A DNA stretch of 58,879 nucleotides from Comamonadaceae bacterium. Lineage in GTDB: Bacteria > Pseudomonadota > Gammaproteobacteria > Burkholderiales > Burkholderiaceae_C. Location: the NCBI GenBank assembly GCA_027486555.1, contig JAIXOX010000081.1, positions 1 to 58,879 of the forward strand, written 5' to 3'. The notes under the pieces were generated by a model. The model saw only the letters and a program-made list of their open reading frames with translations. It searched no databases and was not told where the DNA came from. Below, piece by piece: positions 26,187-34,294 of this stretch; positions within the stretch are counted from its first letter, which is position 1, and each line of letters opens with the position of its first letter. A program made the position numbers and the translations under genes.

Positions 26187-28169
26187 ATGCAGCCTCACCA
26201 CCTCGAACTCCTCGCCCCCGCCCGCACTTTCGACATTGGCATCGAAGCCATCAACCATGGGGCAGACGCGGTCTACATCGGCGGCCCATCGTTCGGCGCC
26301 CGCTCCACGGCCGACAACTCGGTGCAAGACATTGCCAAGCTGGTGCAATACGCCCACCGCTTTCACAGCCGCATCTTTGTGACGCTCAACACCATCTTGC
26401 GCGACGACGAATTGGAAGGCGCTCGCAAACTGGCCTGGCAGTTGTATGACGCAGGTGTGGACGCCTTGATCGTGCAAGACATGGGGCTGCTGGAGATCGA
26501 GATGCCGCCCATCCAGCTTCACGCCAGCACCCAGACCGACATCCGCACCCCCGAAAAAGCCAAGTTTTTGCAAGACGCAGGGCTGAGCCAGATCGTGCTG
26601 GCCCGCGAGCTGACGCTGCCGCAGATCAGCGCCATTCGCGACGTGATCGACACCGAGCGCACGGTGATTGAATTTTTTGTGCACGGCGCTTTGTGTGTGG
26701 CCTACAGCGGTCAATGCTTCATCAGCCACGCCCACACCGGCCGCAGTGCCAACCGGGGTGACTGCTCGCAGGCTTGCCGCTTGCCTTATGAAGTGAAAGA
26801 CGCGCAAGGCCGTATCGTGGCGCACGACAAGCATGTGCTGAGCATGAAGGACAACAACCAAAGCGAAAACCTGCGCGACTTGGTGGATGCGGGCATCCGC
26901 AGCTTCAAGATTGAGGGGCGCTACAAGGACATGGCCTATGTGAAGAACATCACGGCCCATTACCGCAAGCTGTTTGACGAAGTGCTGAACGAGCGCCCCG
27001 AGTTGGCTGCAGCCTCACACGGCCGCACCACCTTCAGCTTCGAGCCTGACCCGAACCAGAACTTCAACCGCGAGTTCACCGACTACTTTGTACAAGGCCG
27101 CAAGGAAGACATTGGCGCGTTTGACACGCCCAAAAACCCCGGCCAGCCGATTGGCTGGGTCAGCAAGGTCACGCCCGAGCACGTTGAGATCACCACCGAC
27201 GACCCGGCCACCGAACTGCACAACGGCGATGGGCTTTGTTATTACGATCTGCAAAAAGAGCTGATCGGCCTGCAAATCAACCGCGCAGAAGCCCAAAAAA
27301 CCAAGGGGGTTTGGCGACTGTTTCCCAAAGACCCGATGGACGGCTTCAAAGACCTGCGCAAAGGCGTGCAGGTCAACCGCAACCGCGACATGAGCTGGGT
27401 GCGCACGCTGGACAAAAAATCGGCCGAGCGGCGCATGGGCGTGTGGATGCAGCTGGCCGAAAGCGCAGATGGTAAGCGTGAAGGTCTGCAGCTGACCATG
27501 ACCGATGAAGCGGGCCACACTGGCACGGCGCAAATGGCCATGGCCTGGCAAGCGCCCAAAGATCCAACCCAGGCCGAGGACAAACTCAAAACCGCCTTGG
27601 GCAAACTGGGCGACACCCTGTTCGAGCCGCTGTCTGTGCAAGTGGCCCTGCCCCGCCCTTGGTTTGTCCCACCCTCACAGCTCAACGCCTTGCGCCGCGA
27701 TGCGGTGCTGGTGCTGGAAACGGCACGCGCTCAAGGTTTGCACCGCCTTGCGCGTGCGGTGCCAGTAGAGCCCCCTGTCGCTTACCCCGAAGACACCTTG
27801 ACCTACCTGGCCAATGTGTTCAACCAAAAAGCCCGTGACTTTTACGCCAAGCATGGCGTAAAAGTCATTGATGCGGCCTATGAAAGCCAAGAAGAATTGG
27901 GCGAAGTCAGCCTGATGATCACCAAGCACTGCGTGCGCTTTAGCCTGAGCTTGTGCCCCAAACAAGCCAAGGGCGTGACCGGCGTGCAAGGCACGGTGAA
28001 AGCCGAGCCCATGCAACTGATCAACGGCAAAGAAAAACTCACCCTGCGCTTTGACTGCAAACCTTGCGAAATGCATGTGGTTGGCAAGATCAAGAAATCG
28101 GTGCTCAACGCCGTGCCCGAGAGCCCGGTGCAGTTTTACAAAACTCGGCCCGTTGTCGGTCTGCACTGA
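26187..28169 (+). CDS. rlhA: 23S rRNA C2501 5-hydroxylation protein RlhA (U32 peptidase family)
   Basis: The 660-residue protein matches the long YdcP/RlhA branch of the U32 family throughout: HHLELLAPARTFDIGIEAIN, HGADAVYIGGPSFGARST, QLHASTQTDIRTPEKAKFL, the cysteine-rich CVAYSGQCFISHAHTGRSAN and GDCSQACRLPY (about residues 172-205), and the C-terminal LRFDCKPCEMHV with two more cysteines (about 613-624). The cysteines probably hold an Fe-S cluster. RlhA is needed for hydroxylation of C2501 in 23S rRNA, with prephenate-derived cofactor. E. coli RlhA is about 650 aa, so the length is normal. Confidence 0.92.
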   Translation: MQPHHLELLAPARTFDIGIEAINHGADAVYIGGPSFGARSTADNSVQDIAKLVQYAHRFHSRIFVTLNTILRDDELEGARKLAWQLYDAGVDALIVQDMGLLEIEMPPIQLHASTQTDIRTPEKAKFLQDAGLSQIVLARELTLPQISAIRDVIDTERTVIEFFVHGALCVAYSGQCFISHAHTGRSANRGDCSQACRLPYEVKDAQGRIVAHDKHVLSMKDNNQSENLRDLVDAGIRSFKIEGRYKDMAYVKNITAHYRKLFDEVLNERPELAAASHGRTTFSFEPDPNQNFNREFTDYFVQGRKEDIGAFDTPKNPGQPIGWVSKVTPEHVEITTDDPATELHNGDGLCYYDLQKELIGLQINRAEAQKTKGVWRLFPKDPMDGFKDLRKGVQVNRNRDMSWVRTLDKKSAERRMGVWMQLAESADGKREGLQLTMTDEAGHTGTAQMAMAWQAPKDPTQAEDKLKTALGKLGDTLFEPLSVQVALPRPWFVPPSQLNALRRDAVLVLETARAQGLHRLARAVPVEPPVAYPEDTLTYLANVFNQKARDFYAKHGVKVIDAAYESQEELGEVSLMITKHCVRFSLSLCPKQAKGVTGVQGTVKAEPMQLINGKEKLTLRFDCKPCEMHVVGKIKKSVLNAVPESPVQFYKTRPVVGLH

Positions 28170-28195
28170 ACGGCTGACCCTTGATGGATCCCCCT

Positions 28196-28538
28196 GTAGG
28201 AGCGACGCCCTCGTCGCGATAAGCCTCGCAGACCACCACCCATCGCCCCGAGGGCGGGGCTCCCACAAAGACAGGGCACCCCCACTGCAGGAGCGACGCC
28301 CTCGTCGCGATAACCCGCACAGACCACCACCCATCGCCCCGAGGGCGGGGCTCCCACAAAGACAGGGCACCCCCACTGTAGGAGCGACGCCCTCGTCTCG
28401 ATAAGCCTCGCAGATCACCACCCATCGCCCCGAGGGCGGGGCTCCCACAAAGACAGGGCATCCCCCCTGTAGGAGCGACGCCCTCGTCGCGATAACCCGC
28501 GCAGACCACCTCCCATCGCCCACGGGTTGGGCTCCCAC
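28196..28538. repeat. Tandem array of four REP doublets, 91-bp period (locus D)
   Basis: Units begin at 28196, 28287, 28378 and 28469 (exact 91-bp steps) and end at 28266, 28357, 28448 and 28538. Each is GTAGGAGCGACGCCCTCGTC (GCAGGAG in unit 2), a linker with GCAGACCACCACCCATCG, and an inverted arm ending GGGGCTCCCAC. Units are joined by AAAGACAGGGCACCCCCACT. Unit 4 carries the CCCAC-type right arm seen at locus A. The array follows the rlhA stop by 27 bp. Long frames through it are artefacts of the repeat. The remaining 28539-28715 is AT-rich and leads to the kinase gene. Confidence 0.93.
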
Positions 28539-28715
28539 AAAGCAAAAAGGCCATCGTCTGCTGCTCACCTGCTTAAGGGCCATCCCTTGAATGTTGTTAA
28601 AGACTTCAAGTGGCCAGACCCCTCAATGAAGTTCGCAGGCGTGTACGTGGATTATGAATAACTATTTTCCAATTTAAATGGATAAAATTTGCATATTTAA
28701 TAAAAACAACACTTC

Positions 28716-30161
28716 ATGAGTGCCTACAACGTCCAGAGTCTTTTTATCTTTTTCGGGCTGGTTTCATTGCTCGGCGGCTTGGCTGCGAGCTTGTTTTTTC
28801 ACCGACTCGACTCATCGGCGCGCTATTGGACAGTGGCCGCGCTGCTTTGGGGGGTCACGGGCATTCCCACTGTTTTTCGCGATGTTTTGCACCCACTGTG
28901 GTCCTACAGCATCCCCATTGGGCTCAACAGCGCCAGTTTTGTGCTGATGGGTTTGGGGCTTGCGCGCCTGTACAGCCCCACGCCCCAACTCCGCCGCTTG
29001 GTGGCCTTGGCCGTGGGCACGGTGGTGTTCATCGTGGTCATGGAGTGGTGCCGAATTCACGCCGGGCCCAAGGCCACTTTGTTCTTGTCGGTGCTGGCGT
29101 TTGGGGTTCCATCGCTGCTGTCGATCTGGCCCGCCCGGCAGGTTTACCGCAACACCGGCAACCCCTTTGCCTGGCACATGCAGTGGGTGTTGGGCGGTCT
29201 GGGTGTGCTGCATTTTGTTCGCTTGCAGGCCTGGATCGCGCCATGGCACATCGAAACCTTCGCCCAAGAACACTGGACGCTGGCTTTGTGGTCCATGATT
29301 TTTGTGTTCGGTCTTTTGCGCTACGTGATGTACCTGGCCATGCGCATTCAGGAACAAGCCCATGAGTTGTCACAAAAGGCCATGGAAAGCGCACTTTTAA
29401 AGGCCAACCGCCGCATGCTTGAACAGTTGTCGCACCATGAACGGCAGCGCAGTTTGGGGTTTATTTCGGGTTCCATTTGTCACGAATTGAACCAACCCCT
29501 GACGGCCATTCAGGGCTATGTTGAACTGGCGCAACACCATGGTCAGACAGAAAACCTGAGCGCCTCCAAATTGACGCAGTGCCTGGACGGCATTTTGAAT
29601 GCCAACCAAAGGGCCAGCCAAATGGTTCGAAGCATTCGCCTGTATGCATCACCAGGCAGCTGCGTCACAGACCCCATCAGCCTGCGCGAGACACTTCACA
29701 CCACGTGCACCTTGCTGGTGAACGAAGCTGGGGATCATGGCGTCACACTAAAGCGACCCACGGACATGCCGCACGCTTGGGTTCTGCTCGATCCACTTCA
29801 ATTGACATTGGTGCTGCAAAACATACTGCGCAACGCCATCGTGGCCATGGCACATTCACCGCAGCGGCAGCTGACCATGACATGGACTTCGCAGGGGTCG
29901 AACGGGGTTTTGCGCTTTGTCGATACCGGTCCGGGCTTTCCCGCCAATGCCGAAAAATTCGTCATGATGCCGTTTTCCAGCGATCGGTCTCCGGGTTGGG
30001 GTGTTGGACTGTCGGTGGCCCGCCACATTCTGGCCGCTGCGGACGGAAAATTGTGGTTTCACAATCTTCCAGATGGTGGTGCCTGCGTTGAGCTTCACCT
30101 GCCCTTTTCGGATGCGCCCTCTGCTGCCCATGGTGATCTTGCCGCGAGGGCGGAGCGCTAG
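28716..30161 (+). CDS. Orphan membrane sensor histidine kinase
   Basis: The 481-residue protein has seven or so N-terminal membrane spans (residues 7-28, 37-55, 66-84, 93-110, 121-140, 156-172, 188-208), a short coiled linker (about 210-245), and a HisKA-like segment with the phospho-acceptor His256 in SICHELNQPLTAIQGY. The ATPase domain shows the N box (LVLQNILRNAIVAM, about 366-378), G1 DTGPGF (403-408) and G2 GWGVGLSVAR (427-436). It should phosphorylate an unlinked response regulator; none is adjacent. The sensor domain matches nothing I recognise. The last residues (GDLAARAER) are encoded by sequence resembling the minus-oriented REP arm. AT-rich promoter region upstream (28640-28715). 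Confidence 0.88.
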   Translation: MSAYNVQSLFIFFGLVSLLGGLAASLFFHRLDSSARYWTVAALLWGVTGIPTVFRDVLHPLWSYSIPIGLNSASFVLMGLGLARLYSPTPQLRRLVALAVGTVVFIVVMEWCRIHAGPKATLFLSVLAFGVPSLLSIWPARQVYRNTGNPFAWHMQWVLGGLGVLHFVRLQAWIAPWHIETFAQEHWTLALWSMIFVFGLLRYVMYLAMRIQEQAHELSQKAMESALLKANRRMLEQLSHHERQRSLGFISGSICHELNQPLTAIQGYVELAQHHGQTENLSASKLTQCLDGILNANQRASQMVRSIRLYASPGSCVTDPISLRETLHTTCTLLVNEAGDHGVTLKRPTDMPHAWVLLDPLQLTLVLQNILRNAIVAMAHSPQRQLTMTWTSQGSNGVLRFVDTGPGFPANAEKFVMMPFSSDRSPGWGVGLSVARHILAAADGKLWFHNLPDGGACVELHLPFSDAPSAAHGDLAARAER

Positions 30162-30202
30162 ATTTTTGCGGGACCTCACGATGGCTTTTTGCCTTTGTGG
30201 GT

Positions 30203-30318
30203 GATCGCGACGGGGGCGTCGCTCCTACAGCGGATCTGATTGCATTTTGTGGGAGCCCCGCCCTCGGGGCGATGGGTGGTGGTCTGCAAGGGTGATCGCG
30301 GCGAGGGCGAAGCTTCTA
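30203..30318. repeat. REP arm plus REP doublet (locus E)
   Basis: A single inverted arm (GATCGCGACGGGGGCGTCGC then TCCTAC) occupies 30203-30228. A doublet follows at 30249-30318: GTGGGAGCCCCGCCCTCGGG, linker GGTGGTGGTCTGCAAGG, and a degenerate arm ending GAAGCTTCTAC. The loci sit between the convergent kinase and pseudouridine synthase genes. Confidence 0.88.
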
Positions 30319-30351
30319 CAAAAAAGCATTCATGCACAGCATGCCATCGCT

Positions 30352-31269
30352 TCACGGCAGACCGAGTGTCAAACGCAGACCACTGGTCCACTCGCGGGCT
30401 TGGCCGGTCACCGGGTCGATGAAACGCAGCGACTGGGCCAAGAGCTGCAAGGGTTGGCTGAAGTCCTCGGGCGCATCCTGTGCGCGCAAAACGGTGGGAT
30501 AAAAAGGGTCGCCTTCAATGGGAATGCCCAATGCGTTCATGTGCACCCGCAGCTGGTGGTGCTTGCCGCTGATGGGCCGCAGCGCATACAACGTCCGCTG
30601 GCCTTGGGTGTGCAGCAAAGCGATATGGGTTTGGCTATTGGCCAACCCTGGAACTTCCTGGGTTCTGAAAAACGGCTCACCCGGCACCAAGCGGCTGGCG
30701 TACACCAGCGGCAGGTTGAGCTGAGAAGCATGGGCTGCCACCGCGTGGTAAGTCTTGTGGATCTGGTGGTTGCGAAACAGCGCGTGGTAAGCGTCTCGCT
30801 CTTGCAGGCGTTTGCCAAACAACACCAAACCTGCGGTTTCGCGGTCGATGCGGTGCAAGGGCACCAGATCGGCGCAAGCCGTTTGGCGTTTGAGTTGCAC
30901 CAAAAGGCTTTGCTGAACATAAGGGCCTGAAGGCGTGACAGGCATGAAGTGCGGTTTGTCAACCACCAGCAAGTGGTCGTCTTCAAACACGGTTTGCGCC
31001 TGAAACGGCAAGACCGGTTCATGTTTCAGATGGCGGTAGTAATACAGTCGTTGGCCGGGGTGGCAGGCTTCGTTGGCTTGGGCGGTTTGTCCGTTTTCAT
31101 GCAGCACCAAACCCTGCGCCAAGCGCTCGGCCCATTCGGTACGAGAGATGCCGGGCATGCGTTGGGCCAAAAAATCGAGCAAATGTGCCGCGCCCTGCGG
31201 CACCGACACCACACTGGCACTGACGCCATCGCGCAGGGGCAACTGAGGGGACTGCCCTGAATGGCGCAT
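30352..31269 (-). CDS. RluA-family pseudouridine synthase
   Basis: The 305-residue product from the ATG at 31269 has an S4-like N-domain (about 25-85) and the RluA catalytic core: DDHLLVVDKPHFMPVTPSG (about 97-115), the catalytic Asp in LHRIDRETAGLVLFGK, and the late RPISGKHHQLRVHMNALGIP with GDPFYP. It isomerises uridine in rRNA or tRNA; the target cannot be told from sequence alone. Members of this branch with the same PVTPSGPYV motif are commonly annotated as RluA-like of unknown target. ATG follows the trmB stop (TGACATG), so the two are coupled. Confidence 0.9.
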   Translation of the reverse strand: MRHSGQSPQLPLRDGVSASVVSVPQGAAHLLDFLAQRMPGISRTEWAERLAQGLVLHENGQTAQANEACHPGQRLYYYRHLKHEPVLPFQAQTVFEDDHLLVVDKPHFMPVTPSGPYVQQSLLVQLKRQTACADLVPLHRIDRETAGLVLFGKRLQERDAYHALFRNHQIHKTYHAVAAHASQLNLPLVYASRLVPGEPFFRTQEVPGLANSQTHIALLHTQGQRTLYALRPISGKHHQLRVHMNALGIPIEGDPFYPTVLRAQDAPEDFSQPLQLLAQSLRFIDPVTGQAREWTSGLRLTLGLP

Positions 31270-31270
31270 G

Positions 31271-32020
31271 TCAGATGCGGCGAAACACCAAGTCCCACAC
31301 GCCATGGCCGAGCTTCAGGCCCCGGTTTTCAAACTTGGTCAGGGGCCGGTAGTCGGGTTTGTCCGCAAAGCCGTTGGCCGCATCGCTGGTGTTGGCCAGC
31401 AAAGGCTCGGCGCGCAGCACGCCCATCATTTGCTCGGAATAGGGTTGCCAATCGGTGGCCAGGTGCAGGTAGCCGCCGGGCTTGATGTGCCGGGCCAGGC
31501 GCTCGATGAAGGGCGATTGGATCAGGCGGCGCTTGTGGTGGCGGCTTTTGTGCCACGGGTCTGGAAAAAATATGTGCACGCCGTCCAAGCTTTCGGGCCC
31601 CAGCATGTTGTCCATGACTTCAATGGCGTCATGCTGCACGATGCGGATGTTGGCAATGCTTTCTTCGCCGCAGCGTTTGAGCAAGGCGCCCACACCAGGC
31701 TCGTGCACCTCGCAACATAAAAAATGGTCTTGGGGACGCACTTGGGCGATCTTGGCTGTGGCATCACCCATGCCAAAACCGATTTCCAAAATCAATGGGC
31801 CGGTGCCGCCAAAAGCAGCGGGCACATCCAGGCGCTCAGCGCGGTAAGGAATCAAGAACCGGGGGCCGAATTGTTCGAAAGCCCGCACTTGACCTGAACC
31901 CATGCGCCCGGCCCGCAGCACATACGTCTTGATGGTACGCATGAAGGGGGTGTCCTGGGCCTCAGGGCTTTGTGGCGCAGGCTTGTCCGCGTGTTGGAGA
32001 ATTTCTTCGTGCTTCGTCAT
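31271..32020 (-). CDS. trmB: tRNA (guanine(46)-N7)-methyltransferase
   Basis: The 249-residue protein has the SAM motif [18 protein letters not shown] (about 72-89), the tRNA-methyltransferase motif [20 protein letters not shown] (about 149-168) and the C-terminal [16 protein letters not shown]. It makes m7G46 in tRNA. The first 40 residues form a charged leader. It lies 31 bp downstream of the KfrA-like gene on the same strand, and the pseudouridine synthase follows immediately, so the two RNA-modification genes are a unit that may share transcription with the KfrA-like gene. Confidence 0.95.
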   Translation of the reverse strand: MTKHEEILQHADKPAPQSPEAQDTPFMRTIKTYVLRAGRMGSGQVRAFEQFGPRFLIPYRAERLDVPAAFGGTGPLILEIGFGMGDATAKIAQVRPQDHFLCCEVHEPGVGALLKRCGEESIANIRIVQHDAIEVMDNMLGPESLDGVHIFFPDPWHKSRHHKRRLIQSPFIERLARHIKPGGYLHLATDWQPYSEQMMGVLRAEPLLANTSDAANGFADKPDYRPLTKFENRGLKLGHGVWDLVFRRI

Positions 32021-32051
32021 GGGGCGCTTGGGTGTGTCGCAAAGCCTGCGA

Positions 32052-33107
32052 TTATCGCGGGTCTGCCGGGCTGAGGGCGTTGGTCATTTCAGGGGCTTTG
32101 GGGACCGTCAGTTTGGCCAGCAAACTGCTTACCATGTGCTCTTGCACCGAGAGTGCCGATTGGAGCGCAGCTTGCTTCAATTCAGACTGCTGCAGATGCG
32201 CGTTCAATTCCTGAATTTTCTGTTGCATGGCCTGTGCTGAAGTTTCTGTTTTTTGCTGCACCTGCAGCAACTCGTCGAGTTGTTGTGCGCGTGAGTCGGC
32301 TTGCCTTTGGCTTTGTTGGAGCATGTCTTTTAAGGGATGCAGCGCCAGGACCTCATCTTGCAAGCGCAGTGCGTCGCTTTGGCTGTGTGACAAATCACCC
32401 GACAGACGCACATTTTCCTGGTTTGCCTGCGCCAGTTCTTGCTGTTTGCCCGCAAGGTTTTCGTTCAGGGATCGACATTCTGATTGCAGGTATTGGACTT
32501 GTTGTTCATGCCTGCGTTGATCTTGTGTGCGCTGGGCTTGGCTTGTTTCCCGGAAGTGATCCAACGCCAGCCGGGCATGTTGGTGCTTGTCTTCCAAGGA
32601 CAGGCGGTGTTTTTCCAGGGCCTCCAGTTGGGCCTGCAAGTCTGTCACTTGCTGTGTGAGTTGTGTCCATTCAAGAATTTTGACGTTCAGCGCCTGGCTG
32701 GTGCGGGCGTGTGCCGTTTTTTCTGCATCCAAAAACCCGCTTGTTTGCTTCAACACCTGTTGGGTGCTCTGTGCTTGTGTTCTCAGCGCCTCGGATTCTT
32801 GCTGGTGTTGGCTGAGCTGCGCCGCGTGGGCCTGCTGTGCGCGTGTGATTTGCGTTTGCGCCTCCTCATTCAGCTGCTGGGCCAGACGGCTCACCAAGTC
32901 TTGCAGGGCTTCGCTGATGCTCAAAGGGGCCTCGGCTTTGGGGCCTTCTTCCTCTTCGATTTCTTTCAAAAAACGGTGAATGGTGCTTTTGGAGCCGGTG
33001 TGGCCCAGTTTTTCACGCACCGCATCGATCGATGGGTGCCGACCCGCAGCCGCGAGTGCATTGCGTGCCCGCAGCACTTCCGCCTTGTAAATGCCTGATC
33101 TTGCCAT
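32052..33107 (-). CDS. KfrA-type DNA-binding coiled-coil protein (TnpT-like partner of the adjacent recombinase)
   Basis: This 351-residue protein has an N-terminal KfrA_N-like HTH region ([40 protein letters not shown], about residues 5-48) followed by nearly 270 residues of continuous coiled coil rich in Gln, Glu, Ala and Leu (about 55-330) and a short tail. Plasmid KfrA proteins bind their own promoter; TnpT of Tn4651-type transposons has the same build and helps the tyrosine recombinase TnpS. Here the gene is divergent from a tyrosine recombinase across a 173-bp gap rich in inverted repeats, which favours the TnpT-like reading. AAGG precedes the ATG. Confidence 0.8.
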   Translation of the reverse strand: MARSGIYKAEVLRARNALAAAGRHPSIDAVREKLGHTGSKSTIHRFLKEIEEEEGPKAEAPLSISEALQDLVSRLAQQLNEEAQTQITRAQQAHAAQLSQHQQESEALRTQAQSTQQVLKQTSGFLDAEKTAHARTSQALNVKILEWTQLTQQVTDLQAQLEALEKHRLSLEDKHQHARLALDHFRETSQAQRTQDQRRHEQQVQYLQSECRSLNENLAGKQQELAQANQENVRLSGDLSHSQSDALRLQDEVLALHPLKDMLQQSQRQADSRAQQLDELLQVQQKTETSAQAMQQKIQELNAHLQQSELKQAALQSALSVQEHMVSSLLAKLTVPKAPEMTNALSPADPR

Positions 33108-33124
33108 GGTGTACCTTGATGTAC

Positions 33125-33169
33125 CGTAATACGTATTACGATTTTACATACTAAATTTGTCTGTAAAAT
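33125..33169. promoter_or_regulatory. 16-bp perfect palindrome and adjacent dyad in the divergent gap
   Basis: CGTAATACGTATTACG at 33125-33140 is a perfect palindrome 17 bp upstream of the KfrA-like start. Directly next to it ATTTTACA (33141-33148) and TGTAAAAT (33162-33169) form an 8-bp dyad with a 13-bp spacer. Two TGTACC direct repeats flank it on the left (33110-33125). These are likely binding sites for the KfrA-like protein and would control its promoter. Confidence 0.65.
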
Positions 33170-33185
33170 TTTAGAAATAAAAAAT

Positions 33186-33224
33186 ATCTAACATGGGGTA
33201 ATAGCGGATTACCCCATGTAAGAT
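33186..33224. other. 39-bp inverted repeat, candidate recombination core site
   Basis: ATCTAACATGGGGTAAT (33186-33202), spacer AGCGG (33203-33207) and ATTACCCCATGTAAGAT (33208-33224) pair in 16 of 17 positions; the inner 12 bp of each arm match perfectly. Arm length and short asymmetric spacer are those of a tyrosine-recombinase core site. There is no T-run, and it lies upstream of the recombinase start (33281), so a terminator is unlikely. Confidence 0.6.
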
Positions 33225-33280
33225 GCCCAACACACCCGTGAAAGCCTTGCAAAAAGCATGGAAACAAGAAAGGCCCCACC

Positions 33281-34252
33281 GTGGACCGTGTCGAGCAATA
33301 CCTGGCAGCCGCCGAACGAGAAAACACCCGCCGCAGCTACGCGGCTGCGGTGCGCCATTTCGAAGTTGAATGGCGCGGCCTGTTGCCCACCACCACCGAT
33401 GAAATTTGCCGCTACCTGGCCGATCACGCCAACAGCTTGGCCATCAACACCCTCAGGCAGCGCCTAGCGGCACTGTCACGTTGGCATGTGGACCACGGGT
33501 TTGCTGATCCGACCAAGGCCCCCAAGGTGCGGAAGGTGTTCAAAGGCATACGGTCCGTGCATGCGGTGGCAGAAAAACGCGCTCGCCCCCTGGAAATCGA
33601 GGTGGTGCAGCGCATTGACCAGTGGCTCGATCAACGCATGGATGAGGCCAAAACACTGCAGGACCAGGGGGCGCTGCTGCGGCACACCCGCAACCGCAGC
33701 CTGTTGTTGCTGGGCTTTTGGCGCGGTTTTCGTTCTGACGAGTTGGTCAATCTGCGCGTGGAGAATGTCCAGATCACCCCCGGGGAAGGGCTGGTGTGCT
33801 TCTTGGGCAGCAGCAAAACCGACCGTCAAAGCCTGGGGCGTCATTACAGCTGCCCGGCCTTGTCGCAGCTGTGCCCTGTGACGGCCTGTCAAGCCTGGCT
33901 GAGTTTGGCCGATCTGACGCAAGGGCCGGTGTACCGAAAGATCGACCGCTGGGGCCGTGTTGGCCAGCAAGGATTGAACGCCGACAGTTTGATTCCCCTG
34001 CTGCGCAGCCTCTTTCGTGACGTGGGCTTGGAAGGCTCCGAGGAGTACAGCAGCCATTCGATGCGCCGGGGCTTTGCAACTTGGGCGCGCGACAGCGGCT
34101 GGGACCTCAAGTCGCTCATGGCCTATGTGGGCTGGAAAGACGTCAAATCGGCCATGCGTTATCTGGACGTGTCCGATGCCAGTGTGCGCGCCAAATTTGA
34201 GTCGTCGTTGGCGTCGTTGGCGTCTTTGCCTGCTTTGGCAAAAGACAGCTGA
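33281..34252 (+). CDS. Tyrosine recombinase (TnpS/integrase-like), divergent from the KfrA-like gene
   Basis: The 323-residue protein has an N-terminal SAM-like core-binding domain (about 1-90) and a catalytic domain with all six expected residues: Arg151 (GFRSDELVNL), Lys179 (SSKTD), His259 and Arg262 (SSHSMRRGFATW), Trp285 in the H/W position (YVGWKDVKS) and the nucleophile Tyr294 (AMRYLD). It should be active. The start is a GTG at 33281 behind AAGAAAGG; no in-frame ATG lies upstream. The adjacent 39-bp inverted repeat is a likely substrate. Not associated with attachment-site duplications, phage genes or a transposase. Confidence 0.9.
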   Translation: MDRVEQYLAAAERENTRRSYAAAVRHFEVEWRGLLPTTTDEICRYLADHANSLAINTLRQRLAALSRWHVDHGFADPTKAPKVRKVFKGIRSVHAVAEKRARPLEIEVVQRIDQWLDQRMDEAKTLQDQGALLRHTRNRSLLLLGFWRGFRSDELVNLRVENVQITPGEGLVCFLGSSKTDRQSLGRHYSCPALSQLCPVTACQAWLSLADLTQGPVYRKIDRWGRVGQQGLNADSLIPLLRSLFRDVGLEGSEEYSSHSMRRGFATWARDSGWDLKSLMAYVGWKDVKSAMRYLDVSDASVRAKFESSLASLASLPALAKDS

Positions 34253-34294
34253 GCAGGCGGCAAAGCAATCGAGTTTTTTTGCAGAAATTCCCCT

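Noticed and set aside
28105..28583. Long minus-strand frames across the 28-kb array
   Set aside because: They are the REP doublets read in frame, joined to the antisense of rlhA; repeats of the same 30-residue block reveal the artefact.
33186..33224. Inverted repeat as a rho-independent terminator
   Set aside because: No T-run follows on either strand and the site lies upstream of both divergent genes, where no transcript needs to end.
32052..34252. Prophage or integrative element with attachment sites
   Set aside because: No tRNA, no flanking direct repeats, and no phage or conjugation genes within the window.
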